DNA of 64,000 bases from positions 1,097,001-1,161,000 of the forward strand of contig JAUIMM010000719.1 in the NCBI GenBank assembly GCA_031769625.1. The letters run 5' to 3'. Below the pieces are notes generated by a model, which worked only from the letters and a program-made list of their open reading frames with translations, had not been told where the DNA came from and made no database searches. Every line of letters starts with the position of its first letter. Positions within the stretch are counted from its first letter, which is position 1. Below are positions 21,738 through 31,630 of the stretch, one piece after another. The position numbers and the translations under genes were made by a program. The DNA is from Taudactylus pleione. Taxonomy: Eukaryota; Chordata; Amphibia; Anura; Myobatrachidae.

Positions 21738-22273
21738 TTAAACTGTGAATGTCCTGTTTCATATATACAACATAAGGGTGGGTTGGAGGGTCCAAGGACA
21801 ATTCCATCTTGCACCTTTTTCCTTTCCATTATGTGTTGGTTGGGGCATTGCTGCCTGACATTTTTAATGTTCTGGTTTATGAATGACCAGAAAGACAGCA
21901 TCTCCTGCTTGCCCCTATTTATTTTTTTTAAAGAAAATTCTGAACCAACTGCTGCTTGTTGTGTTAACCCGATGACACATGTCGCACAACAGTGACATTC
22001 AGCCAAGGTTTTTCAGCCCTCAAGGCTGCTACACTGCCCAAAGGCCACCTGTCGTCACTCCTCACCAGCCCTCAAGGCTGTAATGGTCACAAATTGCCAA
22101 GAGTTTCAGGCCTCAGGGCTGTTGCAGGACTGGTTTCTTCCTAATCATATCTCTGTCTTCCACTATTACTCAGCCTGGAAGCTGCATCAACAATTAACTA
22201 TCAACTATCAATTCTTCAGCCAGGGACTGCACCATATACCATTTCTTCTGCCAGGAGCTGCACCAATTATTTA

Positions 22274-22900
22274 TTCAGCTGTGTTGTTCATAAAGGTGCA
22301 GGGGCTGCAGTACATAACGTGGGGTGGTGCTGCTCTGTCACTGTTCTGTCTATCAAGGGGCTGCAGTACATAAAGGGATGCTGCTGTGTTGTCCATAAAG
22401 GGCCAGGGGCTGCAGTAAATAAAGGAGTACTGCTGTGTTGTCCTGTCCATCAAGGGACTATGGCTACAGTACATAAAGGGGTGCTGTCATATATGGGTGC
22501 TCTGTCAATCCAGTGGTGCTGTTTAGGTGTTAGCTTCGCTATTATTGTTTGATGACACTGCCGGCCAGACTGCAGTTTAGCATCCACGTATTTGTGACAC
22601 TGCAGTTGGTCTATCCACACTCCGCAGGGGTGCTGTGTTGTTCATCAAGGGGCTGCTGCCTCCTCCAGGGGTGCTCTTCCTCAGGGTAAAAAAAAATATT
22701 GTTTGGTGACACTGCCAGCCAGACAGCAGTTTATCATCTATGTAATTGTGACTCTGCAGGTGGTCTGTACACACTCTGCAGGAGTGCTTTGTTGTCCATA
22801 ATGGGGTGCTGTGTTGTTCATCAAGTGGCTGCTATCTCATCCAGTGGTACTCTTCCCCAGTGTAAAAAAAATGTTGTTCAGTGACACTGCCGGCCAGACC
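22274..22900 (+). repeat. Leader repeats of the second hAT unit
   Basis: Words such as ggggctgcagtacataaa recur in 22,300-22,480. A longer unit starting gacactgcc(a/g)gccagac begins at 22554, 22708 and 22883 (spacing 154 and 175). These are not homologous by eye to the 160-bp repeats of elements 1-3, yet they lie in the same place and have nearly the same length. Confidence 0.8.
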
Positions 22901-23102
22901 ACAGTTTATCAGTATTTTTGACTCTGCAGTGTTTTACTCATAAAAAATATTGTGACACTAAGTGGTAGAGCAGTGTATTATTCTTTTCTTATTCTTAAAA
23001 AAAATATTGTAGCACTGTAGGTCATTGATACAACAGTGTAATATTTAAAATTGGTACAAATTAATGTGTGTGCTATAACCCACTTCATTTATGTTTGTTG
23101 TA

Positions 23103-25370
23103 ATGGAGAACGATCATTTGAGAGCTGGAACCACATACTAGTGCTGGAGCTGCTGCCACTGCCACCAGTCATGACAATGCTACTGTAGTCCATCTACGTC
23201 ATTTACTAAAGCTGATGCCCAAGGGCAAATAGGGCTTAAGTCAGGGCATCTAAAATCAAGAAACAATCTTTTACATTGGTTTTCAAAGGGAAAGTTAGCT
23301 GCACCTGGCATCTTCACCACCAACACCTTCATCAACAATATCCTCAATCATTATCAGAAGTAGTCCTGAATTCAGTTTGACAAGGCTAACTCAGTCCTCC
23401 CTTATCCTGGATTATTCAAAAGAATCCTTGCTGCTTCTGCTAGGAGTGGATATTCATTGCAGAAGGTGACTAGGAAGACTACTAGTAGTAGTTCTTAAAA
23501 ACATGTGACTGTTAAACAATAATTTTCAAGGGGGAGCAGGTAGCAGGTATGACAGCAGTCACCCAGTTGCATAGTGGATCACAGAAGCCATAACATCTAT
23601 GCTGGTATTAGATGTGCATCCGATATCCACCATTAATGCAGTGGGTTTTAGGCAGTTAATTGAGGTCCTCTGTCCCCGCTACAAAATCCCATCTAGGTTT
23701 CACTTCACTAGAAAAGCAATTCCCAGTCTGTACAGGGACGTTAAGATTTTTTTTGTGAAGTGTCCTCCAAAATGCTGTTGTACCCACTGTCCACTTAACC
23801 ACAGATATGTGGACAAGTGGAACAGGGCAAACACAAGATTACATGACTGTAACAGCCCACTGGGTTAGTGTATTGCCTTAAGCGGCACCAACAGCAGCAG
23901 CATCTAAGAAAAAGCAGCTGATTCAGAGGCAGGCTACTCAGTATATCACTTTTTTCCCAAAGAGGCATACTGCTGACAACCTCTTAGAAAAACTCCCAGA
24001 AGACATTGCAATATTGGCTTACACCACTTGGACACTCCTCAGGATTTGTGATTTCTGACAAAGCCACCAATGTTGTGAGAGCATTATAGCTGGGTGAATT
24101 CCAACATGTCCCATGTTTTGCTCACACAATTACCTTGGTGGTGCAATTTTTTTTTTCAAAATGACAGGGCCATGCAGGAGATGCTCTCCGTGGCCTGCAA
24201 AATTTCTGGGTATTTTTGCCATTCAGCGGATGCATGTAGAAGATTGCAGCACCTGCAAGAAATTTTGAATTTGCCCTCATACCAGCTGAAGCAAGAGGTA
24301 GTTACAAGGTGGAACTCCACCCTTTATATGCTTGAGCGGATGGATGAACAGCAAAAAGCCATCCAAAGCTACACAGCAAAGTATGACATGGGAAGAGGCG
24401 GGGAACTGTACCTTACTCAAGCTCAGTGGAAATTACTTTCTGTGTTCTGCATAGTGCTGAAACCCTTTGAGGTAGTCACCTATGACGTGAATTCAGACAC
24501 TGCTAGCTTCAACCAGGTATTCCCCTCATTAGACTGTTGGTAGAGCAGCTTGAGAAACTGAAGGAGGAGCTGAAACAAAGCGATTCTGCTAAGCATGTCG
24601 GGTTGGTAGATCAAGTCCTTTATTCGCGGATACAAGGGGATTGTCAGGCTCTTCCAATTTGAGCAATACATTTTTGGCAACCGTACACGATCCTAGGTTT
24701 AAGTCATACATTGTGTCTTTCTTCCCAATGTAGAGCTGCAATGAGCTGTTGGTAAGCAAATTGTCAGCTCAATGGGCACGTGATGCAGTGATGGCTTCTC
24801 CTTCAGCTTCAAGTGCGCCTGCCAGGAAAAAACTAAATTTCCCAAAAAAGAGCCACTGGGTATGCAGATGACTCTATACAACCAAGTTTTGACATCTGGT
24901 CGGGTCTAAAAGAATTGCCTACAATTGAGACCTCTACTCTGACTCCATCTCATATGGTCATCATGTAAAGAAACGTTTGAGGACTATTTTAATGATAGCA
25001 TCCAAATAGGCATGTCGGACAGTCCGTTTCACTACTGGCAGGAAAAAAATGGCAGCTTGAAGGCCCTTGCACAAACTGGCTTTTGATGTAGTTGAGCTGC
25101 GTACCTTCTAGTGTGTACTCAGAGTTTTCAGAACAGCCGGGAACCTTGTCAGCGATCGGCTTAGGAGGCTACTCCCTCAAAATGTGATAAAGATGATGTT
25201 CATCAAAATGAACTCCAAATTTCATGAGGAAGATCTTTACCGCAAATTACAGAGGACCTAAGGCTGTAATGGTTGGTTCCGCGTGGGATGAATTAATATT
25301 GTGTGAAGATGACTTACACACTCAGGGTGAGGAATCGGATGATGATGGTGACAACATCTTGCCTCTATAA
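23103..25370 (+). pseudogene. hAT transposase, degenerate (second unit)
   Basis: An ATG at 23103 starts MENDHLRAG, in the position of MEDQTFSDK in the other copies, and decays quickly with stops. The BED-finger region is absent or unrecognisable. Core pieces are readable in several frames: MLVLDVHPISTINAVGFRQL (about 23,600), TTDMWTSGT (about 23,800), GFVISDKATNVVRAL (about 24,045), CFAHTITLVVQ (about 24,115). A longer open piece (24,094-24,543) includes MQEMLSVACKISGYFCHSAD and the conserved TRWNST, better preserved than in element 2. The C-terminal IQIGMSDSPFHYWQEK equivalent lies near 25,000, and the acidic tail ends in TAA at 25368-25370. Multiple frameshifts make it non-functional. It helps locate the breaks in element 2. 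Confidence 0.88.
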
Positions 25371-25442
25371 AGCCATTGTGCACTGAGAGATCATTGCCAG
25401 CAATGTCAGGTGCCCGTTGGTAGATTGTTTTGTGGAGGCCCA

Positions 25443-25502
25443 AACAAACCAATCACTTCAGCCACAATTGTCAGTCCCTGTCACTGAAGTGATTGGTATG
25501 TT
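25443..25502. other. Conserved hairpin downstream of the transposase gene (second unit)
   Basis: Arms aacaaaccaatcacttcag and ctgaagtgattggtatgtt. Relative to element 1, one stem pair has changed on both sides (catttcag/ctgaaatg to cacttcag/ctgaagtg), so pairing is kept. Confidence 0.8.
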
Positions 25503-26300
25503 AAACTGTGCATGTCGTGTTTACTATATACATAAGAGTGGGTGGAAGGGCCCAAGGACAATTACATCTTGCACCTCTGTTTTTTGCATTATGTGCTGTT
25601 TGGGGCATTGCTGCCTGACATTTTTTAATTTTATAGTTTATGAAACTGCCATCCTGTCTGCAACTGCTGTGTTGCATAAGTTTCATAGATGTCCTATTTT
25701 TTTTAAACTGTCGTGCTTTTGTGCCGCTGCTCTGACACTTACCATTTTATAGTTTCATCTAAAGTCACAAATAGGTATACCTTCAAAATATTCTTATGCC
25801 ATTTTTCAACCTTGATTTGTAGATATCAACCTAATAATCCCAGAAGCACAATAATAACAGATGTTTAGTACTAGACTTTAAAAATCCCTATGCCCCCTTC
25901 CTGTTTACAGCTTCCTTTTTGTGTGCTGCCACAGACAGCATCTCCTGCATGCCCCTTTCATTAAAAAAAAATACTGGACCATCACAAGAACTCAACTGGG
26001 GCAAGGATTGATGTGAATGAGTCAAATATTCTATGAAAATGACTCCCCACTTCCATCACTCAGAAATTTGCTTTGGAATCCAAAACATAAATTATATTTA
26101 CTATGAATCAACCCTTTCTTTCCATGCCTTCAACTATACACATACTCCATCGCCCTCAGGCCTCTTGATTAATGAAAATAAATGTTTCCTTAAATGTCAT
26201 GTTTGAAGTTGAACAGCCAAGTGTTTGTGCTGCCACTTAGCTTAGTCAGGCTAAACCGGATTAAAACAATATTGTAGCTATAAGGTGGTCAAAATTGACT
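25503..26300 (+). other. 3' tail of the second hAT unit
   Basis: The first 180 bases match the tails of the other copies (gggcccaaggacaatt, catcttgcacctc-like words). After about 25,750 I recognise little. A word cagacagcatctcctgc at 25,930 also occurs in the element 2 tail at about 21,893, confirming that the two units are related here. Confidence 0.6.
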
Positions 26301-26532
26301 GGTAACAAATGGAAATTAACATTATTCAGGTTAATAATACTGTAGGAACAAAAACCGTCCAAAATTATGTGATTTTAGCTGTTTTTATTACTGTTTTAGA
26401 AAAAATACAGATCAAAAACCAAAACCACAACACACAAGGGCTGTTTTGCCAAAACCATATTCAGATCCAAAGCACAAAGGAGATACAGATCCAAAACCAA
26501 AACATGGGGGTTGGTGCACATCCGACCCCCTA

Positions 26533-26612
26533 ACACATACATACACATATATAAAGGCTAACACTTACTGTAGATACACATGTATACACACTAACATATA
26601 CAGTATATATAC
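26533..26612. repeat. TA/CA-rich simple repeat
   Basis: Irregular acatac, atatata and gtatac words. The stretch resumes as atatatacacacac after element 3 at 29751, so element 3 sits inside it. Confidence 0.75.
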
Positions 26613-26762
26613 TAGGGGTGAGCGGGTTCGGATTTCTGAAATCCGAGCCCCCCCGATCCGAGGCCGATCCGAGTCAGGCTCGACTTTTCCCGCCTGACTC
26701 GGATCTGAAATCGAGGCAAAACGTCATCATCCCGCCTTCCGGGTCTCGCGGGTTTTGGATCC

Positions 26763-26771
26763 TATATAAGG
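26763..26771 (+). promoter_or_regulatory. TATA box of hAT element 3
   Basis: Tatataagg lies 150 bases from the 5' end, with acgtcatcatcccgcc about 45 bases upstream and the gcgccattttctcactcgg leader start downstream. Confidence 0.7.
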
Positions 26772-27084
26772 TACCCGCGTCTGCGCCATTTTCTCACTCG
26801 GCTGTGGACAGTGAAGAGGGAGGGTGGGAGTTAGGGCTGGCTGGGCTGTGTAGTGTAGTGCAGAGTAGTGTTGTGCTGTGCTGTGCTGCGCTGCAGTTGT
26901 CCATAGGGGCAGTGTCCACTCCTCCAAAGTCCATAGGGGCTGGCTGTGTTGTGCTGTGCTGCTGTTGTCCATAGGGGCTGTGTCCACTCCTCCAAAGTCC
27001 ATAGGGGCTGGCTGGACTGTGCTGTGCAGTCAGTTGTCCATAGGGGCTGTGTCCACTCCAAAGTCCTGTGCAGTGTCCCAGTCC

Positions 27085-27360
27085 TAAGTAAAGGGCCGGC
27101 TGGCTTGTCCGTTAAAGGGTGCTGTAACCCCAAAGTACATTCCAAACAAAATAAAAAAATATTTTCTGTGTTTGTGAATTGTGTGCACTGTGGCTGCACG
27201 TGCATCAACAAAGGAGCAGCGCCAAGCGTGTGCCTGTGTCCCATAAGTAAAGGGCCGGCTGGCTCATTTCTTAAAGGGTGGTGTAACCCACAAAGTGCAC
27301 TAGTCTCCAACAAAAATAAAAAATTATTTTCTGTGTTTGTGTGCACCTTAGCCGCACGTA
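27085..27360 (+). repeat. Leader repeats of hAT element 3, about two units
   Basis: Two copies of the gggccggctggct ... ctgtgtttgtgaattg unit seen in elements 1 and 2; the second leads into the transposase start at 27379. They follow a low-complexity leader (26,850-27,080) of caaagtccataggggctggc words. Confidence 0.9.
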
Positions 27361-27378
27361 TATATCAATATAACATAA

Positions 27379-28801
27379 ATGGAGGACCAAACTTTCTCCG
27401 ATAAAAATAAAATAGGGAAAGATCAAGAACCACTTCCTCCTAGTGCTGTCGCTGCTGCTGGGAGTTGTTCATCATCCCAGAGAGGAAGTAGGAACACCAC
27501 TAATTTTTACTAAACAATTGACCCTCCAACAGTCCTTAGCAAGGAGGATGAAGTACGACAGCAGTCATCCTGAAGCAAAACGTATAACTGAGGCCTTGAC
27601 TGCTATGTTGGTGTTAGACGTGCATCCGGTATCCGCCATTAGTGCAGTGGGATTTAGACAATTGATGGATCCCGTCTAGATTCCACTTCACTAGGCAGGA
27701 GATACCGAGACTGTACAGAAACGTCAGAAAAAGTGTCCTCAGTGTCCTGAAAAATGCTGTTGTACCCAATGTCCACTTAACCACGGACATGTGGAACAGG
27801 GCAGACTAAGGACTATATGACTGTGACAGCCCACTGGGTAAATGTATCACCTTACGCAGCAACAACTGCAGCGTCACCAGTAGCAGCATCTCAGAAACGC
27901 CAGCTCGTTCCAAGGCAGGCTACGCTGTGTATCACCGGTTTCAGTAAGTGGCACACCACCGACAACCTCTTAGAGAAACTGAGGGAAATCATCGCCCAGT
28001 GGCTTACCCCACTTAGACTCTTCTGGGGATTTGTGATATCTGACAACGCCACCAATATTGTGCGGGCATTACATCTGGGCAAATTCCTGCACGTCCCATG
28101 TTTTGCTCACACAATAAACTTGGTGGTACAGAATTTTCTGTAAAGCGACAGGGGCATGCAGGAGACGCTTTGGGTGGCCCGAAAAATTTCTGGCCACTTT
28201 TGCCATTCAGCGACTGCGTGTGCCTGTGTCATAAGTAAATGGCCGGCTGGCTTGTCTGTTAAAGGGTGTTGTAACCCCCAAAGTGCACTCCAAATAAAAT
28301 AAAAAATTCTTCTTTTTTTTTCTGTCTTTGTGAAATGTGTGGGCTGTAGCCGCACCTGCATCCTCAAAGCAGCAGCGACAAGCGTGCGCCTGTCTGTTAA
28401 AGGATTACATTGGTGACAGCATCCAAGTAGGCATGTCAGACAGTCCGTACCTGTACTGGCAGGAAAAAGAGGCTATTTGGAGGCCCCAGTACAAACTGGT
28501 TCTATTTTACCCGATTTGCCCCCCCTCCAGTGTGTACTCCGAAAGAGTGTTTACTGCAGCCGGGAACCTTGTCAGCGAAAGGCGTAGGAGGTTGCTTCCA
28601 CAAAATGTGGAGAAGATGATGTTCATAAAATGAATTATTAACTCTTCCAGGGAGACCAGCCTCCAGAACGTAGAGGGACCTGTGGTTGTGGATTCCAACG
28701 GGGACAAATTAATACTCTGTGAGGATGAGGATGTACACAACACTGAAGAGGGTGAGGAATCGGTGGATGAGGAGGATGAGGACGACATCTTGCCTCCGTA
28801 G
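27379..28801 (+). pseudogene. hAT transposase, internally deleted remnant (element 3)
   Basis: The start reads MEDQTFSDKNKIGKDQEP and jumps to AVAAAG-SSSQRG at about 27,447, the same deletion of the BED finger as in element 1. A one-base insertion in a T-run near 27,507 then shifts the frame. The core is partly readable: HPEAKRITEALTAML, a short deletion at GFRQLMD-PV (27,665), and then a long open piece (27,817-28,143) with GFVISDNATNIVRAL and CFAHTINLVV. TTDMWTSGT is damaged to TTDMWNRA-type sequence. At 28,219-28,404 a leader-repeat unit replaces about 785 bases of coding sequence. The C-terminus resumes with DYIGDSIQVGMSDSPYLYW and SSVYSERVFTAAGN, and an acidic tail ends at TAG 28799-28801. 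No full-length product is possible. Confidence 0.9.
28219..28404 (+). repeat. Leader-repeat unit embedded in the transposase coding region
   Basis: A single unit (cctgtgtcataagtaaatgg ... ctgtagccgcacctgcatc ... gtgcgcctgtctgttaaag) homologous to the leader repeats lies between the core and the C-terminal part of the gene. Its right junction to gattacattggtgacagc is the same as in element 1. Confidence 0.88.
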
Positions 28802-28853
28802 AGCCAGTTTGTGCAGGGACAGATTAATTGCCAGCTTGTTTTGTGGGGGCCCA

Positions 28854-28917
28854 AATGAACCAATCATTTCAGCCACAGTTGTGCGGCAGACCCTGGTGCT
28901 GAAATTATTGGTTTGTT
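28854..28917. other. Conserved hairpin downstream of the transposase gene (element 3)
   Basis: Arms aatgaaccaatcatttcag and ctgaaattattggtttgtt pair with two mismatches. It is the fourth copy of this structure in the window. Confidence 0.8.
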
Positions 28918-29401
28918 AAAGTGTGCATGTCCTGTTTATACAACATAAGTGTGGGTGGGAGGGCCCAAGGACAATTCCATCTTGCACCTCTTTTTTTTCT
29001 TTGCATTATGTACTATTTGCGGCCTAGTTTTTCAAACTGCCATCCTGTCTGCCACTGCAGTGTCACTCCTAGATGGGTCACGTGTTTGTGCCGCCCACTC
29101 GTGTCGCTTAGCATAGTCATCCAGCTACCTCGGTGCAACCTTTTGGACATAAAAACACTATTGTGAGGTGTTCAGAATAGACTGGAAATGAGTGGAAATT
29201 AAGGTTATTGAGGTTAATAATAGCATAGGAGCAGAAAAACCACAAATTCTGTGATTTTAGCTGTTTTTATGCTTTTTTAAATAAAAAAAAAATACAGATG
29301 CAGAAAACAAAACCCAAAACACGGTAGGGTGGTTTTGGCAAAACCAATCCAGATCCAAAACCAAAACACAAAACACTAAAAGTGGCCGGTGCACACCCAT
29401 A

Positions 29402-29725
29402 ATTTAAATCAATGGTGAACTTGTTGATATGTTCTCTTGTAAAGAGAGCGAATTGGTTAGTAGCAAATATCTGTAGATGGTACTCGTCACAATGATGACT
29501 ATGCCTTTTGCTGTAAATAAACAGTGATTGGAATCCAAGTCAATGTATGTATATGTCAGATGTGTGGCGTCCCATTGATCTGACTCTGTGTTGATTTAGT
29601 AATATTATCTGTAAAGATGAGGTGCCCCGGGGTGTGCTTCCCAGGGTAGGAGTACGGCTCTAATGCTGGGTAATGCGGGAAAGAAGGAAGTGTCCTGGAC
29701 GTGTTTCTAACCTTCCTCTCTGTGC
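29402..29725. other. Passenger DNA between two 3' ends of hAT element 3
   Basis: This 324-base stretch has no match to the other hAT copies. It contains an aataaa word near 29,516 and no convincing reading frame. It is bounded on both sides by aaagtggccggtgcacaccc, the transposon 3' terminus. Origin unknown; a captured host fragment is the simplest reading. Confidence 0.75.
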
Positions 29726-29758
29726 AAAAAGTGGCCGGTGCACACCCCTAATATATAC

Positions 29759-30129
29759 ACACACACACTAAAACATACATACAGAGTAATACATTCATAC
29801 ACATACAGTATATGCAGGTATTAAAGTGGGCAGGATCTGGGCAGAACTGCATACCGTCACTTCTATTTGGAGGTGGAACCAGCCTGGCTCTGCAAGGAGA
29901 CTCCATTTGCCAGGCACCCACTGAGATTTTGTTACCAGTGGGCACCAGGCTCTTCCCCACATCGCCAGTGGCAGCCAGAGGCCGGAGCTCACTTCTGAGC
30001 TCTGGCTTTCGGTTCCCACAGAGTGCACTATGGGACAGACGTCATGATGTCTCACCCATAGTGCCAAGAAGCAGCCTGTTGGATGACTGTGGATGCAGGA
30101 GCTAGGCTTATAAAAAAAATTTTGTGTGT
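29759..30129. other. Unrecognised sequence with one strong hairpin
   Basis: CA/TA-rich start, then about 300 bases without a clear gene. A hairpin at 30024-30064 has arms gcactatggg and cccatagtgc, with further pairing inside (agacgtcatgatgtct). It could be the middle of an old foldback element. Confidence 0.5.
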
Positions 30130-30640
30130 GTATGTCACTATTATAGGGAACATTACTATTGGGGGCATTACTGCAGGGGGCATTACTTCTAAAGGGGGCA
30201 TTACTGCAGGGTGAATTACCACTGGTGGCCTTATTATTGGGGCATTACTGCAGGGGACATTACTTCTAAAGGGGGCATTACTATTGGGGGCATTACTGCA
30301 GCAGGCATTAAAACTGGGGGCACTGCTACAGGGGACATTTCTATTAAGGGCATTACTACAAGGGGAATTACTTTTACAAGGGGTATTACTGCAGGGGGCA
30401 TTACCACTGGGAGCATTACAACTGGGGGAATTGCATAGGGGGCACTGCATAAAGGGACACCACTCCTGGGCACAACTACTGTGGGCTCTGCATAACAGGC
30501 ACTACAGCTCGGGGCACTAAATAAGGGGCACCATTAATAGGGGCACTGCATTAAGGGCACCACTACTTGGGGGTACTGCATAAAGGGCACTACTACTGTG
30601 GGCATTGTGTAAAAGGGACACTGCTGTGTGTCATAACATG
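30130..30640. repeat. Degenerate minisatellite built on ggggGCATTACT
   Basis: Words gggggcattactgcag, gggcattactattggg and ggggcactgcataa recur at roughly 15-30-base spacing and become more diverged to the right. Open frames in both strands (Cys/Asn/Pro-rich or Gly/Thr/Ile-rich) are products of the repeat. Confidence 0.85.
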
Positions 30641-30841
30641 AATAAGGGACAATACTGTGTGATATGTGAATCAGGGGCACTATGTGTGGTGTAATGTGAA
30701 CAAGATTGTACCATGCCCCTTTCTGTTAAGACTATACCCTGTCTCTTGCCACGCACCTATGCTGCGCACTGTCCATTTGTTGAAAAAGCACCAAGGGGAG
30801 AAGGGTGAGTTCCAACACTTCTATAGGACAAATTTACAGGG

Positions 30842-30877
30842 TCCTCCTCCTCCTCCTCCTCCTCATCCTCATCCTCC
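30842..30877. repeat. (TCC)n microsatellite
   Basis: Tcctcc units pass into tcatcc units. It lies next to the 3' end of the Penelope-like remnant. Confidence 0.9.
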
Positions 30878-30918
30878 CCCAGGAGACTTCCAATAGTGAT
30901 GACGCAATGTGTCTTTTA

Positions 30919-30946
30919 TTTCGGGGTTAGGTGACCCCGTCCTCAG
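30919..30946 (-). other. Hammerhead-like motif in the Penelope-like 3' region (tentative)
   Basis: The minus strand reads ctgagga, then a stem (ggggt / acccc with a 6-base loop), then gaaa. This resembles the CUGANGA ... GAAA core of hammerhead ribozymes, which are known in Penelope-like elements. One extra C lies between the core and the stem, and I cannot find convincing helices I and III, so activity is doubtful. Confidence 0.25.
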
Positions 30947-31630
30947 GAACACACAAATAACAACATATACATTAACAGTGCTCAGCTTAATGTTGCACAC
31001 CGGCATCCAGACTACTCAATTCCGGTAGCGGCGCCTGGAAACCGGAAGTGATGTCATCGGCACCCGGCTGGCAACCCGGAGAGAACTGTGGGCAAAGTGA
31101 TAAAGTGCATAGGCACAAATAAGTCTGTGAAACATTTCTATCAGTGAAGCCACATCTTAACAGTGCCTGCTACACATATATACATGTATAAACAAACATC
31201 ATAATAACAAAGTATTAAACATCGCCATCTTGTGGATAAAAATCATAATGCACTAAGGCCTGAAAACAAACAAGGACAGACCTAAACAATTGTGTGTAAA
31301 ATACATAATGTGCTTCCATATGAAGACACAAACTAGTGAATACGTAATGACCTGAGGAAAACCTCAGAAAAAATATAAAAATTAAAATGAAAGATGAAAA
31401 GTTCATAATGACGCTAAATATATAATAAAAAAATATATAAAAATATCATTATATAATCATACCATAATGGCTGCCAAGAATATACAAAATAATAGCAACT
31501 TATAAAAACTGATAAACAGCTAATATATCAAAATCTTATAAACTGACGGATCCTGAGTACTGTACCTCATATATATATTTTTTTTTTTACACTATCAATC
31601 CCCAACTTAACCAATCCTATGCAAGTTTAT

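Larger units (their letters stand above)
17402..22000 (+). mobile_element. hAT element 2, near full-length but broken; right end lost
   Basis: It starts tattggtgagcgggttcgg, a mutated version of the TAGGGGTGAGCGGG end, directly against the satellite. Promoter, leader repeats, full-length transposase gene, 3' hairpin and part of the 3' tail follow in order. After about 21,880 it no longer matches the other tails, has no GGATC-rich terminus, and passes into the unit starting near 22,000. The eight bases to its left (cactattt) do not fit the nTnnnnAn pattern and have no partner downstream, so this is not a clean insertion. The right limit given is approximate. Confidence 0.8.
22001..26532 (+). 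mobile_element. Second, older hAT unit of a sister subfamily; 5' end missing
   Basis: Leader, transposase, hairpin and 3' tail appear in the usual order, but sequence identity to elements 1-3 is lower and the leader repeats are different. The 3' end is recognisable: a GGATC-type subterminal region (agatccaaaaccaaaac) and ggttggtgcacatccg followed by accccta at 26532. No 5' terminal repeat was found; it joins element 2 at roughly 21,900-22,270, where cctcaaggctg words repeat. No target duplication pairs 17402 with 26532, so the two units need not have moved together. Confidence 0.75.
26613..29750 (+). mobile_element. Non-autonomous hAT element 3, 3,138 bp
   Basis: The left end taggggtgagcgggttcgg and the right end ggtgcacacccct-a carry the TAGGGGTG terminal repeat. 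Both flanks read atatatac (26605-26612 and 29751-29758), which fits the 8-bp nTnnnnAn hAT pattern, although the target is simple repeat and chance agreement is possible. The order inside is promoter, short leader, deleted transposase, hairpin, tail. A first 3' end occurs at 29401, then 324 bases of other DNA, then a second short 3' end at 29726-29750. It shares two internal rearrangements with element 1. Confidence 0.88.

Noticed and set aside
17402..26532. One giant hAT element with two transposase genes
   Set aside because: The outer flanks do not share an 8-bp duplication, the two units belong to different subfamilies, and each lacks one end at the inner junction.
30052..30520. Cys/Asn/Pro-rich and Gly/Thr/Ile-rich open frames resembling structural proteins
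   Set aside because: They are products of the GGGGGCATTACT minisatellite, open on both strands, with no flanking gene structure.
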